NCBI RefSeq assembly: GCF_030463565.1
Contig: NC_134676.1
Location: 24,408,728 to 24,472,727 of the forward strand
DNA length: 64,000 bases
Direction: 5' to 3'
From: Pelecanus crispus
Taxonomy: Eukaryota; Chordata; Aves; Pelecaniformes; Pelecanidae
Under the pieces are notes generated by a model, which was not told the origin of the DNA, searched no databases, and saw only the letters and a list, made by a program, of their open reading frames with translations. The first letter of the stretch is position 1, and every line of letters starts with the position of its first letter. This document shows positions 1-17,900 of the stretch, in pieces. A program made the position numbers and the translations under genes.

Positions 1-5467
<5,467 letters not shown>

Positions 5468-5527
5468 GGCGCCTCCCGCCGCCGTTCCCGCCGCCCCGCC
5501 CCGGGCCTCCAAGGCCGCCTCTCCCCG

Positions 5528-5534
5528 CCGGAAG
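5528..5534 (+). promoter_or_regulatory. ETS-family core motif
   Basis: CCGGAAG matches the ETS/GABP core often seen in bidirectional CpG-island promoters. It lies 61 bases upstream of the SREK1IP1 start codon. A seven-base motif alone is weak evidence. Confidence 0.35.
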
Positions 5535-5768
5535 GCTTTGCCCGGCGCACTCTCGGACCGTGCCACTCACAGGGAGGATGGGGGACCTCAGTTCCGGGCG
5601 GGAGCCACGGGGAGGGACTGCAGGGGTCTGGAGAAGACTCCACGTCTTTATGAAAGGAACTCCTGCCTCACTGACTGCCGTAGAGACTTCGACTGGGGAC
5701 TTATCCCTTCGTCCTTTCTCCTGGCTTGGGCAACCTCCTCCACACCTCCCTGGGCTGCATAGAGGCGC

Positions 5769-5780
5769 CCAAGATGGCGG
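5769..5780 (+). promoter_or_regulatory. YY1-type motif
   Basis: CCAAGATGGCGG matches the well-known YY1 core (AAGATGGCGGC) found just downstream of many housekeeping transcription starts. It lies about 95 bases upstream of the CWC27 ATG in the matching orientation, suggesting that CWC27 transcription begins close by. Confidence 0.65.
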
Positions 5781-5874
5781 GAAGTCCGGGGCGGTAGGAC
5801 GCTTTAGAGCCGAAGCGTAGCCGAGAGTCGAGCCCGGGCGGTCGCTCACCTGCCGGGACGGTCCTTTCCCGACC

Positions 5875-5916
5875 ATGAGCAACATCTACATCCAGGAGCC
5901 CCCCACCAACGGCAAA
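5875..5916 (+). CDS. CWC27: CWC27 exon 1 (coding part)
   Basis: Fourteen codons, [14 protein letters not shown], matching the conserved N-terminus, then donor GTGAGG. The ATG at 5875 is preceded by GACC, an acceptable context, and is the start used by the family. Leaves in phase 0. Confidence 0.96.
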
Positions 5917-8900
5917 GTGAGGCTTGTCGGGGGCGGGGGCGGGGGCTGGGGCTGTTGCTGTGGCGGGCGAGGGGCAGGCCCGGCCCGGCCCGGGCAGGCC
6001 GTGGGGTGGAGGCGAGCTGCGCTGCAGCGTAGGTGAAGGGGCTGCCCGTGGTGTGCGGGCGGGGGGCTGCTGCTGAGGGGGTGTTCGCTCCTCGGGGGTG
6101 CGGGTGAGGAAACCCTGTGCTCCGTGGGGACTTTGCAGGCGGCGGGGGGTACGCGCTGTGCGTGGGGAGCGCGGCTGAGGAGGCTGCGATACCTGCCTGC
6201 GGGGGGATTCGGGTGAGGGCGGTGCGCGCTCTGCGGGGGGGTGGGTTGTGCGCCGCGGTTGCTTTGAATGGGGGGGGGGGGGGGGGGGGCGGGGTGAAGA
6301 AACTGTGTTGCAGGGGGTGTGGGGGGCAGGTGAGGAGTATACGCGCTGTGTGTGTGTGGTGGTGGTGGTGGTTTCCGTCTTGCGGTGCTGGTTTGGTTAG
6401 AGTTAGTGTGAGGTGATACACCCCTGAAAGACATTACCTGTGTCAAAGCACGACGTGTGCTGTGTGCACACATAACACAGAGCAGTCCTTAAAGCGTTTC
6501 ACTTCATTTCCTCTATTGTTGATTATATCTTACGTTCTTAATTTTATTATGATTTCTCATTGAATTTGGTAGTATTACTTGTAAGAGAGGTATATGCCTT
6601 CAGAGATTTGTGGCATAATTTTTTTTTTTTTCCCATCTTGTTTCATTACAGAAGTGACAAATGGTATCTAAGTATCACGTGTCAGGTGCCAGGTCATTGG
6701 CCTTGAAGCCTTATTATACATATCGGTTCAAAACTGTATCTTAAGTTCTGGCAATGCTATTTGAAACTGCTGGGAGTCTGACTATAAACCTTTGTCAGTT
6801 GGACTTTCTTTTGCGATAGCTAGAATGAAATTAACTCTGAAGTCGTCTGTGATTTGGGCACAAAGGCTTGTCTGTGCTCAGGATACCATCACCTCACTTT
6901 CACTTCAACAAAGCAAATATTTAAATTATTGCAAATATTTGCATAGTGTTAGGTTAATGGTTGGACTTGATCTTAAAGGTCTTTTCCAACCTAAATGATT
7001 GTGTGATTCTATCTAGAATTAACAGGTACCTGACACATTTGAATGTTTACTACTGTTACTAATATAATGAATTTGGAAGTGTTTTTTTAACTCAGCAATG
7101 ATATTCTTTGATCACTGACTAAGTTACAATAAAACTAATGGTGTATTTGTCTGTATTTTTGTAGGTTTTGCTGAGAACAACAGCAGGAGATATAGATATC
7201 GAATTATGGTCAAAAGAAGCACCAAAAGCATGTCGAAATTTCATCCAGCTTTGTATGGAAGGTAATGACTGAATGGGATAGGAGTTATTGAAATTATTTC
7301 ATATGCATTCTTTGTGCCTTTTTTATAAAATAGAGGTCATAACTATATTTTAACTTTAATATGTTAATTAATTTATTTGTATTTAGAAGATATTAACTAA
7401 CACTCAGACAATGTTTTTCAAGGAACACCATGGGGAAAAAAAAAAATTTAGATGGTTTTCTCAAATGTAGCAGATGATGTAGTACTACTGAAAAGTTGTG
7501 TGCCAGAGGCTTGGGAAGGCTTATCTTCAGCAAGTCTCTATAATGTATAACTACTTCTTTAATGTATGTATGAAATGGTAATGATGCAATATTGGACATC
7601 CTCCAAAATTCTCATTTCGGTATCACCATCTTTTCTACCTTTTCATTATTTTCATATGTGCTTCTAATGTTTCGTTTGCTGTAGTTTTTTGTTGGTGGAA
7701 GCTCTGTAACACTCTTCACTGAAGTAGTGGGTACCAGCATGAGAAGCTCCCTACTGGGAAAACTGTAACAAGAATTTGTGAAGGACCTGGTGTCTTTATG
7801 TGTTTTCTAGCTGTTATTATCCCATTTATGCATTTATAGAGTTGTTAAGAGTTCTTTTAGCCCTCCTCTGTTAAGGAAAAATAGCAGTCTAGGGTTTGTA
7901 CCTCCATCATGGATCCAGCCTGTTCTGTGTTCTTATACCTAACGTGGAGATGTGGAGATTTTTTGCAATGGTAAATCAGTTTCTTAGCCCTTGGTAAGTC
8001 CTAATTGTTCAGTTATTCTCTGTGTTAAAAAGGGCTTTATTTCCTTTCTGAACTTGTCTGACTGCTGTGTAGGATCCTATGCTTCGTATAATAAATCTGA
8101 GTATTTCTCTTGTGAGTATCCTAGCATATAACCATCCATTAATATATCTAGCTGTGCTGCAATGTTTGCAGATCCTGCTTTGTCTTGCAGCATGCTGCAG
8201 ATCTATTTTTATTTATTTAAAAAAAAAAGTAACCAGAAATATATGTCAAGTAAAGTTAAGTTTTCATTCCTTTTGTTTTCTTATGATCTCATAACCCTTA
8301 TCTGATAGATAGATAAAAGAAGATAACTTAGGGAGCAAAATGTACTGTGTCTTTCATTCTGTGAAAATGATCAGTTTGGGTACAGTGTAGGTGGTGAAAA
8401 GGGTGACACCTGTGTTCCATGCTGGTGAGTGAAAATGCTAATCATTTGGTGTACGGGTATGGCTAACAATGTGTGTGGTGTGTTGGCTGGGAGAGAACAC
8501 AGTAGTTTTAGCTCTCCTTTTAAATTAATATACATTGGTAGTATTCCAGTGATAAAACTTAAAAGCTGAAAAGAAGATAATTCATCAATATCATCTTGTC
8601 AGTGACGTGCAGTGTCTTTTGCAACAGAAACATATGACACCACTTTTTTTTCATAAATGTCATCAGCAATACTTTGTGGCTGAGATACAGTCACACTGAG
8701 CAAGACAGTGGGAGAAGGGGGAACCCAGTGGAAATAGCAGAATCTAGTTACAGTACTTGCTTTCTGGAAGTTCAGTCTCTGGACATGTCTGCATAATCTA
8801 TATAAAGGTTACCACTTACATGTGTTTATTTTTTTTTTTTTTTTTTAGAGTATTACAATAACACGATATTTCACAGAGTGGTGCCTGGCTTTATAGTGCA

Positions 8901-11900
8901 GGGAGGTGATCCCACTGGTACTGGATCAGGCGGAGATTCCATCTATGGAGCTCCCTTCAAGGTACAAATCTGTATATCTTATGCATTAATTTTTGGTTAT
9001 TCTCTATCAGTTGTTCTTCCTACTGTGTTAGGTTGTGAGAAAACAAATCTTGTATTAGAAATGCAACATTATACATGTACGGTAATTGCTTTCATGTGTT
9101 ACTTCAGTATTTTTGAATATGCCTTTTTGAATTGAGAGTTCTTAAATCTACCTGTTCTGATATTACGATAAATGTATAACCTTACTAGCATGAATTTCAC
9201 AAGGAAAAATAGGGAGGGGGGAAGAGTGAATAGTGGGTGTTGATATGTGGCAAACTGATGTGGAAACGTATGTTGTTTATGCACATTGTATCTCATTTAG
9301 CAAAGGTCTCTGAATGTTGTATATGCGTTCATTGGTATTAAGGATACCAGGAGGCTCAGATCCTGAGTGAAGCTACACTCAGGTAGCTTCATCCATGTCG
9401 TGGTTTAGCCCCAGCCAGCAACTAAGCACCACGCAGCTGCTTGCTCACTCCCCCTACCCCAGTGGGATGGGGGAGAGATTCGGAGGAGTAAGAGTGAGAA
9501 AAACTCCTGGGCTGAGATAGGAACAGTTTAATAACTGAAATAAAGTAAAACAGTAATGATAATAATAACAATACAATAATTATAATAATAATAATAATAA
9601 TACACAAAGCAAGTGATGCACAGTTCAATTGGTCACCAGCTGCTGACCGATGCCCAGACAGTTCCCGAACAGCGATCGCTGCTCCCCGGCCAATCCCCCC
9701 AGTTTCTATACTGAGCATGATGTCATATGGTATGGAATAGCCCTTTGGTCAGTTTGGATCAACTATTCTGGCTGTGACCCCTTCCAGCTTCTTGTGCACC
9801 TGGCAGAGCATGGGAAGCTGACAAGTCCTTGACTAGCATAAGCAGTACTTAGCAACAACTAAACCATCAGTGTGTTATCAGCATTCTTCTCCTACTAAAT
9901 CCAAAACACAGTACTATGCCTGCTACTAGGGAGAAAATTAACTCTATCCCAGCCGAAACCAGGACAATCCACTTGGTGGATGAAAAGCTGGACATGAGCC
10001 GGCAATGTGCACTTGCAGCCCAGAAAGCCAACCGCATCCTGGGCTGCATCAAAAGAAGCATGGCCAGCAGGTCGAGGGAGGTGATTCTGCCCCTCTACTC
10101 TGCTCTGGTGAGATCCCACCTGGAGTACTGCATCCAGCTCTGGAGCCCTCAGCACAGGGAAGACATGGACCTGGTGGAGCGGGTCCAGAGGAGGGCCACA
10201 AAAATGATGAGAGGGCTGGAGCCCCTCTCCTATGAGGAAAGGCTGAGAGAGTTGGGGTTGTTCAGCCTGGAGAAGGCTGCAGGGAGACATTATTGCAGCC
10301 TTTCAGTACGTAAAGGGGACCTATAGGAAGGATGGGTGCAATCTTTTTAGCAAGGTCTGTTGTGACAGGACAAGGAATAATGGATTTAAACTAAAGAAGA
10401 ATAGATTTAGACTAGACATAAGAAATAAATTTTTTACAGTGAGGGTGGTGAAGCACTGGAACAGGTTGCCCAGAGAGGTAGTGGAGGCCCCATCCCTAGA
10501 AACATTCAAGGTCAGGTTGGACGGGGCTCTGAGCACCCTGATCTGGTTAAAGCTGTCCCTGCTCACTGCAGGGGTGTTGGGCTAGATGACCTCTAAAGTT
10601 CCCTTCCAATCTAAAGCATTCTATAATTCTACACATGCACAGCAGCTGTGTTTGTTCTGCCCGATTGTTTCTTTTTCAGATGGGGCAGGCACCTTTAACT
10701 CGTGACTGAAGCTGCGTAACCTGTCTCTGGGTTTTCCATCTCCCTCCTGCTAGAGTAGACTCGTACATATAACACAAACGTGAAGTTTGTGGAAGGGACT
10801 GGTACCTGAGCAGAGAATAAAACAAATATTACCAATATTGTAGTAGCATTGGTGCTTAAAATTAGTGGTATCTCAATATTGCAGTGTTTAGAATTCTGGT
10901 ACTGTCATGGTATTAATATATTACTCATCGCTTTCACCTTGCTTTGAAAGTGGTCCTATTGGGTCTTCTTATGTTCCAGAAAAATGTTCTTTCTATGGAT
11001 TTTTGCAATACTGTACTATTACAACCTGTTATTGAGCTTCCAGTTAGTTTACATGAATTAGGATTTTTCTCCTAAATACAGTGGTAAACAAGAATGATAG
11101 TTTTCCGAGAAATGTGTGAAATACAGTTACTTTTAGAAATGCTTTGGATTTTTTTAATATTGGAGCGGTAATAAATTCCAGCAAAAATAATGAATAACAA
11201 TTGATTATTAGGCAATGATGGGAAAAGAGAAAGTTAACAAGATAGAACTTAGAGTTTTTATTAAATCGTATGTCTTTCTATTATTGATACAGTAGTTTAG
11301 AATTTTTTTCTTTTGGTGTTTGTTCATTACATGTTTATGGTTTCTTTTGAAAGAAGGTTGTTCGCTTGTTTGCATTATTATAGGCACTAAGAAGAAAAAA
11401 CTGACTGTAAAGAATATTTTCTGCTGCAAACAGAAGCTTTTAAATACAATTGTGGCGTTAAGTTTCAAAAGACTGGTTTTATTACTGCCTGATTTAAAAT
11501 AAAATTAATAGCATATTTTCCGTGTGTGCATATTGATGTAAATAAGCCATACCTAAAGAAGTGGCAAAAATAGTTACATACTTAAATCGTGTTCTTTTCT
11601 GTCTTTGACAGGATGAGTTCCACTCCCGATTGCGATTTAATCGAAGAGGACTTGTTGCTATGGCAAATGCTGGGCCCCACGATAACGGGAGTCAATTTTT
11701 CTTTACGTTGGGTCGTGCAGATGAACTTAATAACAAGCACACAATCTTTGGAAAGGTCTGCTACACGGACTAGAGTCCCTGTTTGAGTTTGACTGAAGAT
11801 ACTATAAATTTCTCTGTATTCAGAGGTGTTTGTGTATAGTGTTGTTTGCTGCTACATACATTTGAAATTTATTTCACTGCTTTCTAAGCTGTCTCCGTTC

Positions 11901-14900
11901 TCTTTGTTTCCCATGTCTGGTAGAAATGTTTCTATGGGTTGTTTCCATAATTATCTACTTGCTGTTATTCTTCTAAATTATATTTTTGTGTTGTGCTTTC
12001 TTTGAATAATCTTACTAATATTATTATGATTCTAGCTTATTATTCGGTTCATCTAATACTGGTCATGTTTTAGAAAATTCTGTTTGTAAATTCTAATTAT
12101 CCAAGAAGAATCAGGAGAATCAAAAAACATAAGATGAATTTAGCACTTTCATGATTTACTTGAAAGAAAATAAACCAACTACTTTTTCATTTCACAGTGT
12201 CTTTTATTTTCCTGTTTCACAGCTCACTAAGAATTTGACATCTTACCCCGCATACGCTCTCAAAAATGCAGGTTTAGCTACCTGTATTCCTTCAACTTAT
12301 GCTGTTAAATTGAAAAAAACCACAAACCTTTGTGCATTGTACTTGCTGTCTTTTAGAAATCTTACATGCTTACAGTATTTCCTGTATCATTTGTATTTTC
12401 AAAATTGCTTTTTGCAAATTTGCAAATTGCATTTTGCAGAATAATTAACAAAAATTATAGGCAACGACTTTCAAACCTTTTTTATGAATTTGACAGGTTA
12501 CAGGGGATACAATATATAATATGTTGCGCCTGGCTGAAGTAGAAGTTGACAAGGAAGAGAGACCTCTCAGTCCACACAAAATAAGAAGTAGTGAGGTGAG
12601 TCATTTGAAATTTGAATTTTTAAAATTCTTTTGTTCATAGTGTTCAGAAAACTCTAGTATGAAAACTTGGCATGTCTTTTTAGATATTGTTTTAAAATAT
12701 TGAATCATTTGATTATAACAAAATACTTATTGAAGATGTGTCTAAAATACTACTTTTTTAACAGGTTTTGTTTAATCCTTTTGATGACATTGTTCCAAGA
12801 CCAAATAGAAAACTGAAGAAGGACAAACCAGAAGAAGAAACTAAGAAGTCCAAAGTAAAAGGCACAAAGTAAATATGTACAACATAAGTGGTGGTTAATT
12901 TTCTTTCACCTTTAATTTGCAGCTTGGTAATTTTCTGTTTCTGCTTTTGAAACACAAGGCTTTACCAAAATGCACAGAGGAATGGTCTCTAGTCTTAGCA
13001 AAACCTACTTCCCTGTTTCTGAAGAGATCATGCAAATGTAGTTGCTCTGAGTGAAGTGTGCATCTGCTGAGCTGTAACTGTTTTGTGGACTCTGATAGTT
13101 TGTTACAAAAGAGAGGTAAAGGGTAGCTTAAGGCTTAAGCCTTTCCCATGGGCAAGAATATGCACTCATTCTTTTGTGACTGAGATAACAATGAAGTTAA
13201 TACGTACTAGTAAGTAGGTCATAGCTCAGTTCTTTGAGGTTTTTGAACTTATTTCATCAGCTACCACTTCTCTCTCACTAAAATACTTAGCCAAAGGCAG
13301 GCATTTTGACATGGGAAATTTCAGTTTCTGTGAATGAAATTTGGTAGTCATAAACACGTGATGAAAAGTAATAGGAAAGCTAAAGTGTGTGTATGCTGTC
13401 AGTTCTGTTGGACAGAAATACAACATGTTGTGACTGACTGGTTCCAACATAGTGTAAACAATTAATTTTGGGGAAAAAAAAATTAAAGATCTTTATTTCT
13501 TTTCATTACATTATGTGAATGTATGTGTATTTGATGCCTTTCTGAGCTGTCATTCTTGAAAATTTTGAGTTTGGTACTTGAATGTTGCTCTGTTGGAAAA
13601 AAAAATTGGAAAAAATGCAACTGCTCTGTTTTCAGAGCTGTCAGCATTTAAGAGTCTGTGAAAGTTAGTCAAGGCAGAATTTTTTAAATTCCATTTTGCC
13701 ATTTTCTAAGTGATGTTTAGCTATCCTGATTGTTTCGTCTCAGGAATAGAATAGAACATGCTTCTCTAAATATTCATGGTTTATTGCAAAACACCATGTT
13801 GTAGTTGTTTGAAATTAGCAGGACAAAAAGTTTTTTTAAAAATTGCATACAATATGAAGGTAATATGTTTAAATTTCATGGAATGTTAATAAGATGGTAT
13901 TTAAAATTTTATTAGAAAATGGGTTTTCTCTTTTAAAGAAATTTTAACCTGCTTTCCTTTGGGGAAGAAGCTGAAGAAGAAGAGGAGGAAGTCAATAGAG
14001 TTAGTCAGGTACTGTACCAAATCATTCCCATTTTTCTTTTCAACTTAAAACTACCTTTTTTGCATGTTTGTGGAAAGCTTTGAAGTTCTTCATGTTGTTC
14101 TTATGTTTGAGTTTTGAACAATATTACTAGAAATTACTTCAGTTTTTATCATTCTACTATTTTAACATGTTGAAAAAACAGGTGTTTAACTTTTCTAACT
14201 TTGAAGGTGCCTTCAGTTACTGTGTGATACTTTTACATTTCCATAAACATAAACTTTCATACTTCATAGGGTAGATCTGTGTGTGCTGTCTAAAACTCAT
14301 GGAGTTGATAGGTACTTTATTCTTCTTCACTTCTTTAATTATAATAGTGTGATTTGATGGTAAAATACTTGAGGTTTGAAATAGATCAACGTGTTTGTTG
14401 CCAATGCATTCTTAGTTCCATTTTCTTATGTATATCCATTCTGTGTGCAAAATGAAGTGTCGTTATTGCAGGGAAAACGGTGCATTATCATAATTAAATA
14501 TTGCACTATTGTGAATTGTCCACAATCACAGAACTAGGGTTGCATCTTTGATCTAACGTTTCCTTATATGACTTTGCCACTTAAATAAGGTTAGCTTAAA
14601 AATTTCTTTAACAAGTTGTCATTCTCATTTCTACTGCTGACCAAATTATTTCTCTAGAGCCCTAGGCTTTCTTATTTATTTGTATGATTCAGGTACCTAA
14701 CTGCTTCAGTTAGTGATCAGACTACATGGTTCTGAGTCCTTTACCACATAAGCGAAACAACGGTCCTCAGTCCTCAGGATTTAGTTAAAATACAGAAGAC
14801 AGCAGTCAATACTGATGGACAGTATTACAGTGAGATGGTATCAGTTGGGTTGATAGGAGGGGTTTATCACAACAGTAATTTTAACTATTTTTCTTTCTTG

Positions 14901-17900
14901 TTTCAACTTACCAGTCAAACTAATGTACTTGTTTACCTTAACATGCTCATCTGCAGTTCTGCTCTTGGTATGTGTCTGTTTTTTAATATTGTATGTAACT
15001 TGTTTGCTTTGATGTTCTTCCCTTTCAGGCCAAATATTTGCTTTTCAGTTTAAAGTGATCTAAACAGAACACCTCTTTCATGACAAGCCCAGTTTCAGTG
15101 TTGTCATGCTGTCTTCAACTCAGTCTTAAAATCTCATCCTCATGTTTGTCCTGATTAAATTCTGGCTAGCTGTAGCTGGGAAAATAACCAAATCAACTGT
15201 TTATGAAGAATTTCTATTCATTCTTTACAACAGAATGAAACCTTTTTTCCCAAACGTCACAGCTTGTTTCTAATAGGTCTAGATTAGTATCTCTATAGTT
15301 CTCGATTAAGTTGAACTATGTGAACCTCAGCACCAACCTTCATTCGCTGTTTTCAATAAGAAAAATTGAAGGTCAAAGTTAATAATACGATTCTTTGACA
15401 TCTGCAAATTCAGAATCCTTCTGTAAACCTTTTTTTGGTTGCTAGATGCAGTAGGCCTTGCTTGTTTGAATGTAAGAAAGGTATACCTTTAAGGACTGAG
15501 GTTGAGAGGAAAGTCTGCAAGTGACTGAGGAACCCTCTAACAGATCTGGGAAAAAGGAACATTTTCTATTAATTTTTAGTGCAGTGAGGCTGAGGCTAAA
15601 ATTATTTAAAGAGTAAATGAAAACACCATGTATCAGGATGAAATTTTTACAGTATTTAATGGTTTCATGTTTACATGTGAAAAATAAGAATTCTTGTCTT
15701 AGTCACATCATATTAACCAAGTAAGTACTGAATTTAAGAATACCTCCCTAAGTCTTTTTTCCATCTTCCCCATTATGAACAATTTTCTACTCTGGACTTG
15801 TTCAGCTGGCACTACACTTAGTCTAAGTGAAGGAATATATTTTGTCTTTGCCACAATGCATCACCAGACTCTTGTTCCTGAGACGGTATAAGGAAGGGCA
15901 AGAAGGATAACTGGGGATATGGATCATCATAACTTTAAAATAAAAAAGAAGAGGGTGCGAGGGAGGGAAAGATGAGAATGACTGTTCCCTACTTCTTACA
16001 ATATGAAAGTTGAGACACAAATATAAATGAACAAATAAATATGCAAAGAAAAAGTATTTTTCCCTCTTGGAATTTGCATTGTGAACATTTATGCCACAGA
16101 ACATGATTTAAGTGTGAAGTATAAATACTTTCAAAAAGAGATTAACAAGGGATTAGGGCCATTGGTGTCTTTTAAATGTTACAGGTCAAATTGTGTTGTC
16201 TTTATCAGGAGAGTCTTTAAATGGTTATATTACAGAAAGTATGAATCTTAGAAAGAAAATTTGCGTACCCCAGGAGGTTATAGAAAGCCGAGATCACAGG
16301 ATTAGGGAAGTTTGTGTCAAGGAGTGGCAAGAGCAGAATGGCTGCATGAGGCAGGGCTGGTGAGGAGGCAAGAGTGATTCCAGCACAGGCAGTGCTTCCG
16401 CTCACCAACAGGGGCACAATCCAAATACAGCAGGCAGAGTTGGTTGCTGCTAACAGGGGCCATCAGCAGTCCTGAACACTGCAACTAGTAACGAAGACCA
16501 GGGTCCCCATCCAGAGAGTCCAGTCAGGAGCAGCAAGAGATGGGACAGGAGACAGGGCTGGAGACAAGTCTACAATGTGGGTCCAACAGGCCTATCCAGA
16601 AGATGGGGTCAGATGCAGATACACCTCTGACATAGCTCAGGTGGTGAGTGGAATCTCAGGCCTGAGCTGAAATGGTGCTCATGTGCATAGGAGCTCCAGG
16701 TAAAACTCCTCAAGGCCTCTAAGGCTATTAGTGCATTCGGAGACCTGACAGTGGGACTTCCACTGGTGGTTGATTAGTGTTTAAACTGAAGCTTTCAGTG
16801 TCCAAACTGTGCATTTAATTGTCTGTACTTGTTTGGAGCAGTTTACAAAGGTGATAAGCACTTGTCTTATGTTTCATCTAGCTCCTGAACACACAGAAAA
16901 ATTACTTGTTGAAGGAAGTAATTTTTCATGTTGCTGAATGTTAGTCTTTTTCTCTATGTAATAAAAAATTGAAGTTGTGTTTAAATGAGTAAGATTTTAT
17001 TATCCACACAACTACTGTCTTCCTGAAAGGATTATAAAATGATGTAATGGAGACATTCAGGTCACAATACAGACTGTTTCTGTTACAGAGATTTTCAGTC
17101 TGATTTCAGTCTGAAATTTAAGTATACTTTTTGGATCAGCATGGGGAATGTTTTCTTACTGCAGTCTTTCTGCCCAAAGATCTTATGTGTTGTTAGATTT
17201 ATTTGACTGCTTCCTTCAGTAGACAATTCTTGCATGATGTATTGCAGGTTTCTAATTCCCCCCCCCCGGGTCTAACTAGTGTTCTACCAATTGATAAGTA
17301 CTGCTCTGTACATAGTAGTTCTTTGAGTTGTCATATGCCATTATTGAAAAGTCAAGTTCTTACCTCTTCATTCATTCAAGAGTATATGTGGTAGACCATG
17401 TATCTTTGCGATGTGTAATGGTTGTGATGATTACACAATCTTTTTTTTCTTCCTCTTTCCTTTAAAATCAAGTGCAGTGCTATTACAAAAATACTTTTTA
17501 AATCCATGGGGGTCAGTTTGATGCTCCGCTTTCTGGAACACCTTCTCTGTTCTTCTGCTATTAAAAGTGTTTATGCTTACTGGTTAGGCTAAAGCTAACA
17601 AGAAGCAAGTTACCTTTTTCTTACCATTATCCTTTTTCACCATCTATTTTCTCAAACACTGAAATTTATAATAGCTTTTTTCTTTTTTTTTTTTTTTTTT
17701 TTTTAACAGAGCATGAAGGGGAAAAGTAAAAGTAGTCATGATCTACTGAAGGATGATCCACATCTAAGTTCAGTTCCTGCTGTCAAAAGGTTAGTATGTG
17801 ATTTCCAGTTTCCAGAACAGATTACTTTCAAGATGTTAGACCTGATTAGCATCACATATACTTGTTGTTTGCCTGTAACTCTTTAAGAAATTCAGAATGG

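Larger units (their letters stand above)
5468..5874. promoter_or_regulatory. Bidirectional promoter between SREK1IP1 and CWC27
   Basis: The 407 bases between the two start codons must hold both transcription starts and both 5' UTRs. Visible motifs are a YY1-type element (5769-5780), an ETS core (5528-5534) and GC boxes such as GGGCGGG near 5594. Both genes serve pre-mRNA splicing, so co-transcription from one open region is likely. Exact start sites cannot be read from sequence. Confidence 0.8.
5917..7164 (+). other. CWC27 intron 1
   Basis: The first 500 bases are the downstream half of the CpG island, with a G-rich, strongly strand-biased composition. The rest is AT-rich and ends with a short CR1 3' fragment at 6945-7012. 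Confidence 0.85.
8962..11611 (+). other. CWC27 intron 3
   Basis: A 2.65 kb intron carrying a solo LTR (9396-9966) directly followed by a CR1 fragment (9972-10633). The remaining sequence is AT-rich, with no recognised feature. Confidence 0.85.

Noticed and set aside
8878..9135. 85-residue ORF overlapping CWC27 exon 3
   Set aside because: It is exon 3 read through its donor into the intron.
9916..10326. 136-residue ORF
   Set aside because: It starts inside the LTR and runs into the CR1 ORF2 remnant, so it is a chance fusion, not a gene.
11589..11786. 65-residue ORF over CWC27 exon 4
   Set aside because: It is a shifted frame; the true frame gives the cyclophilin sequence.
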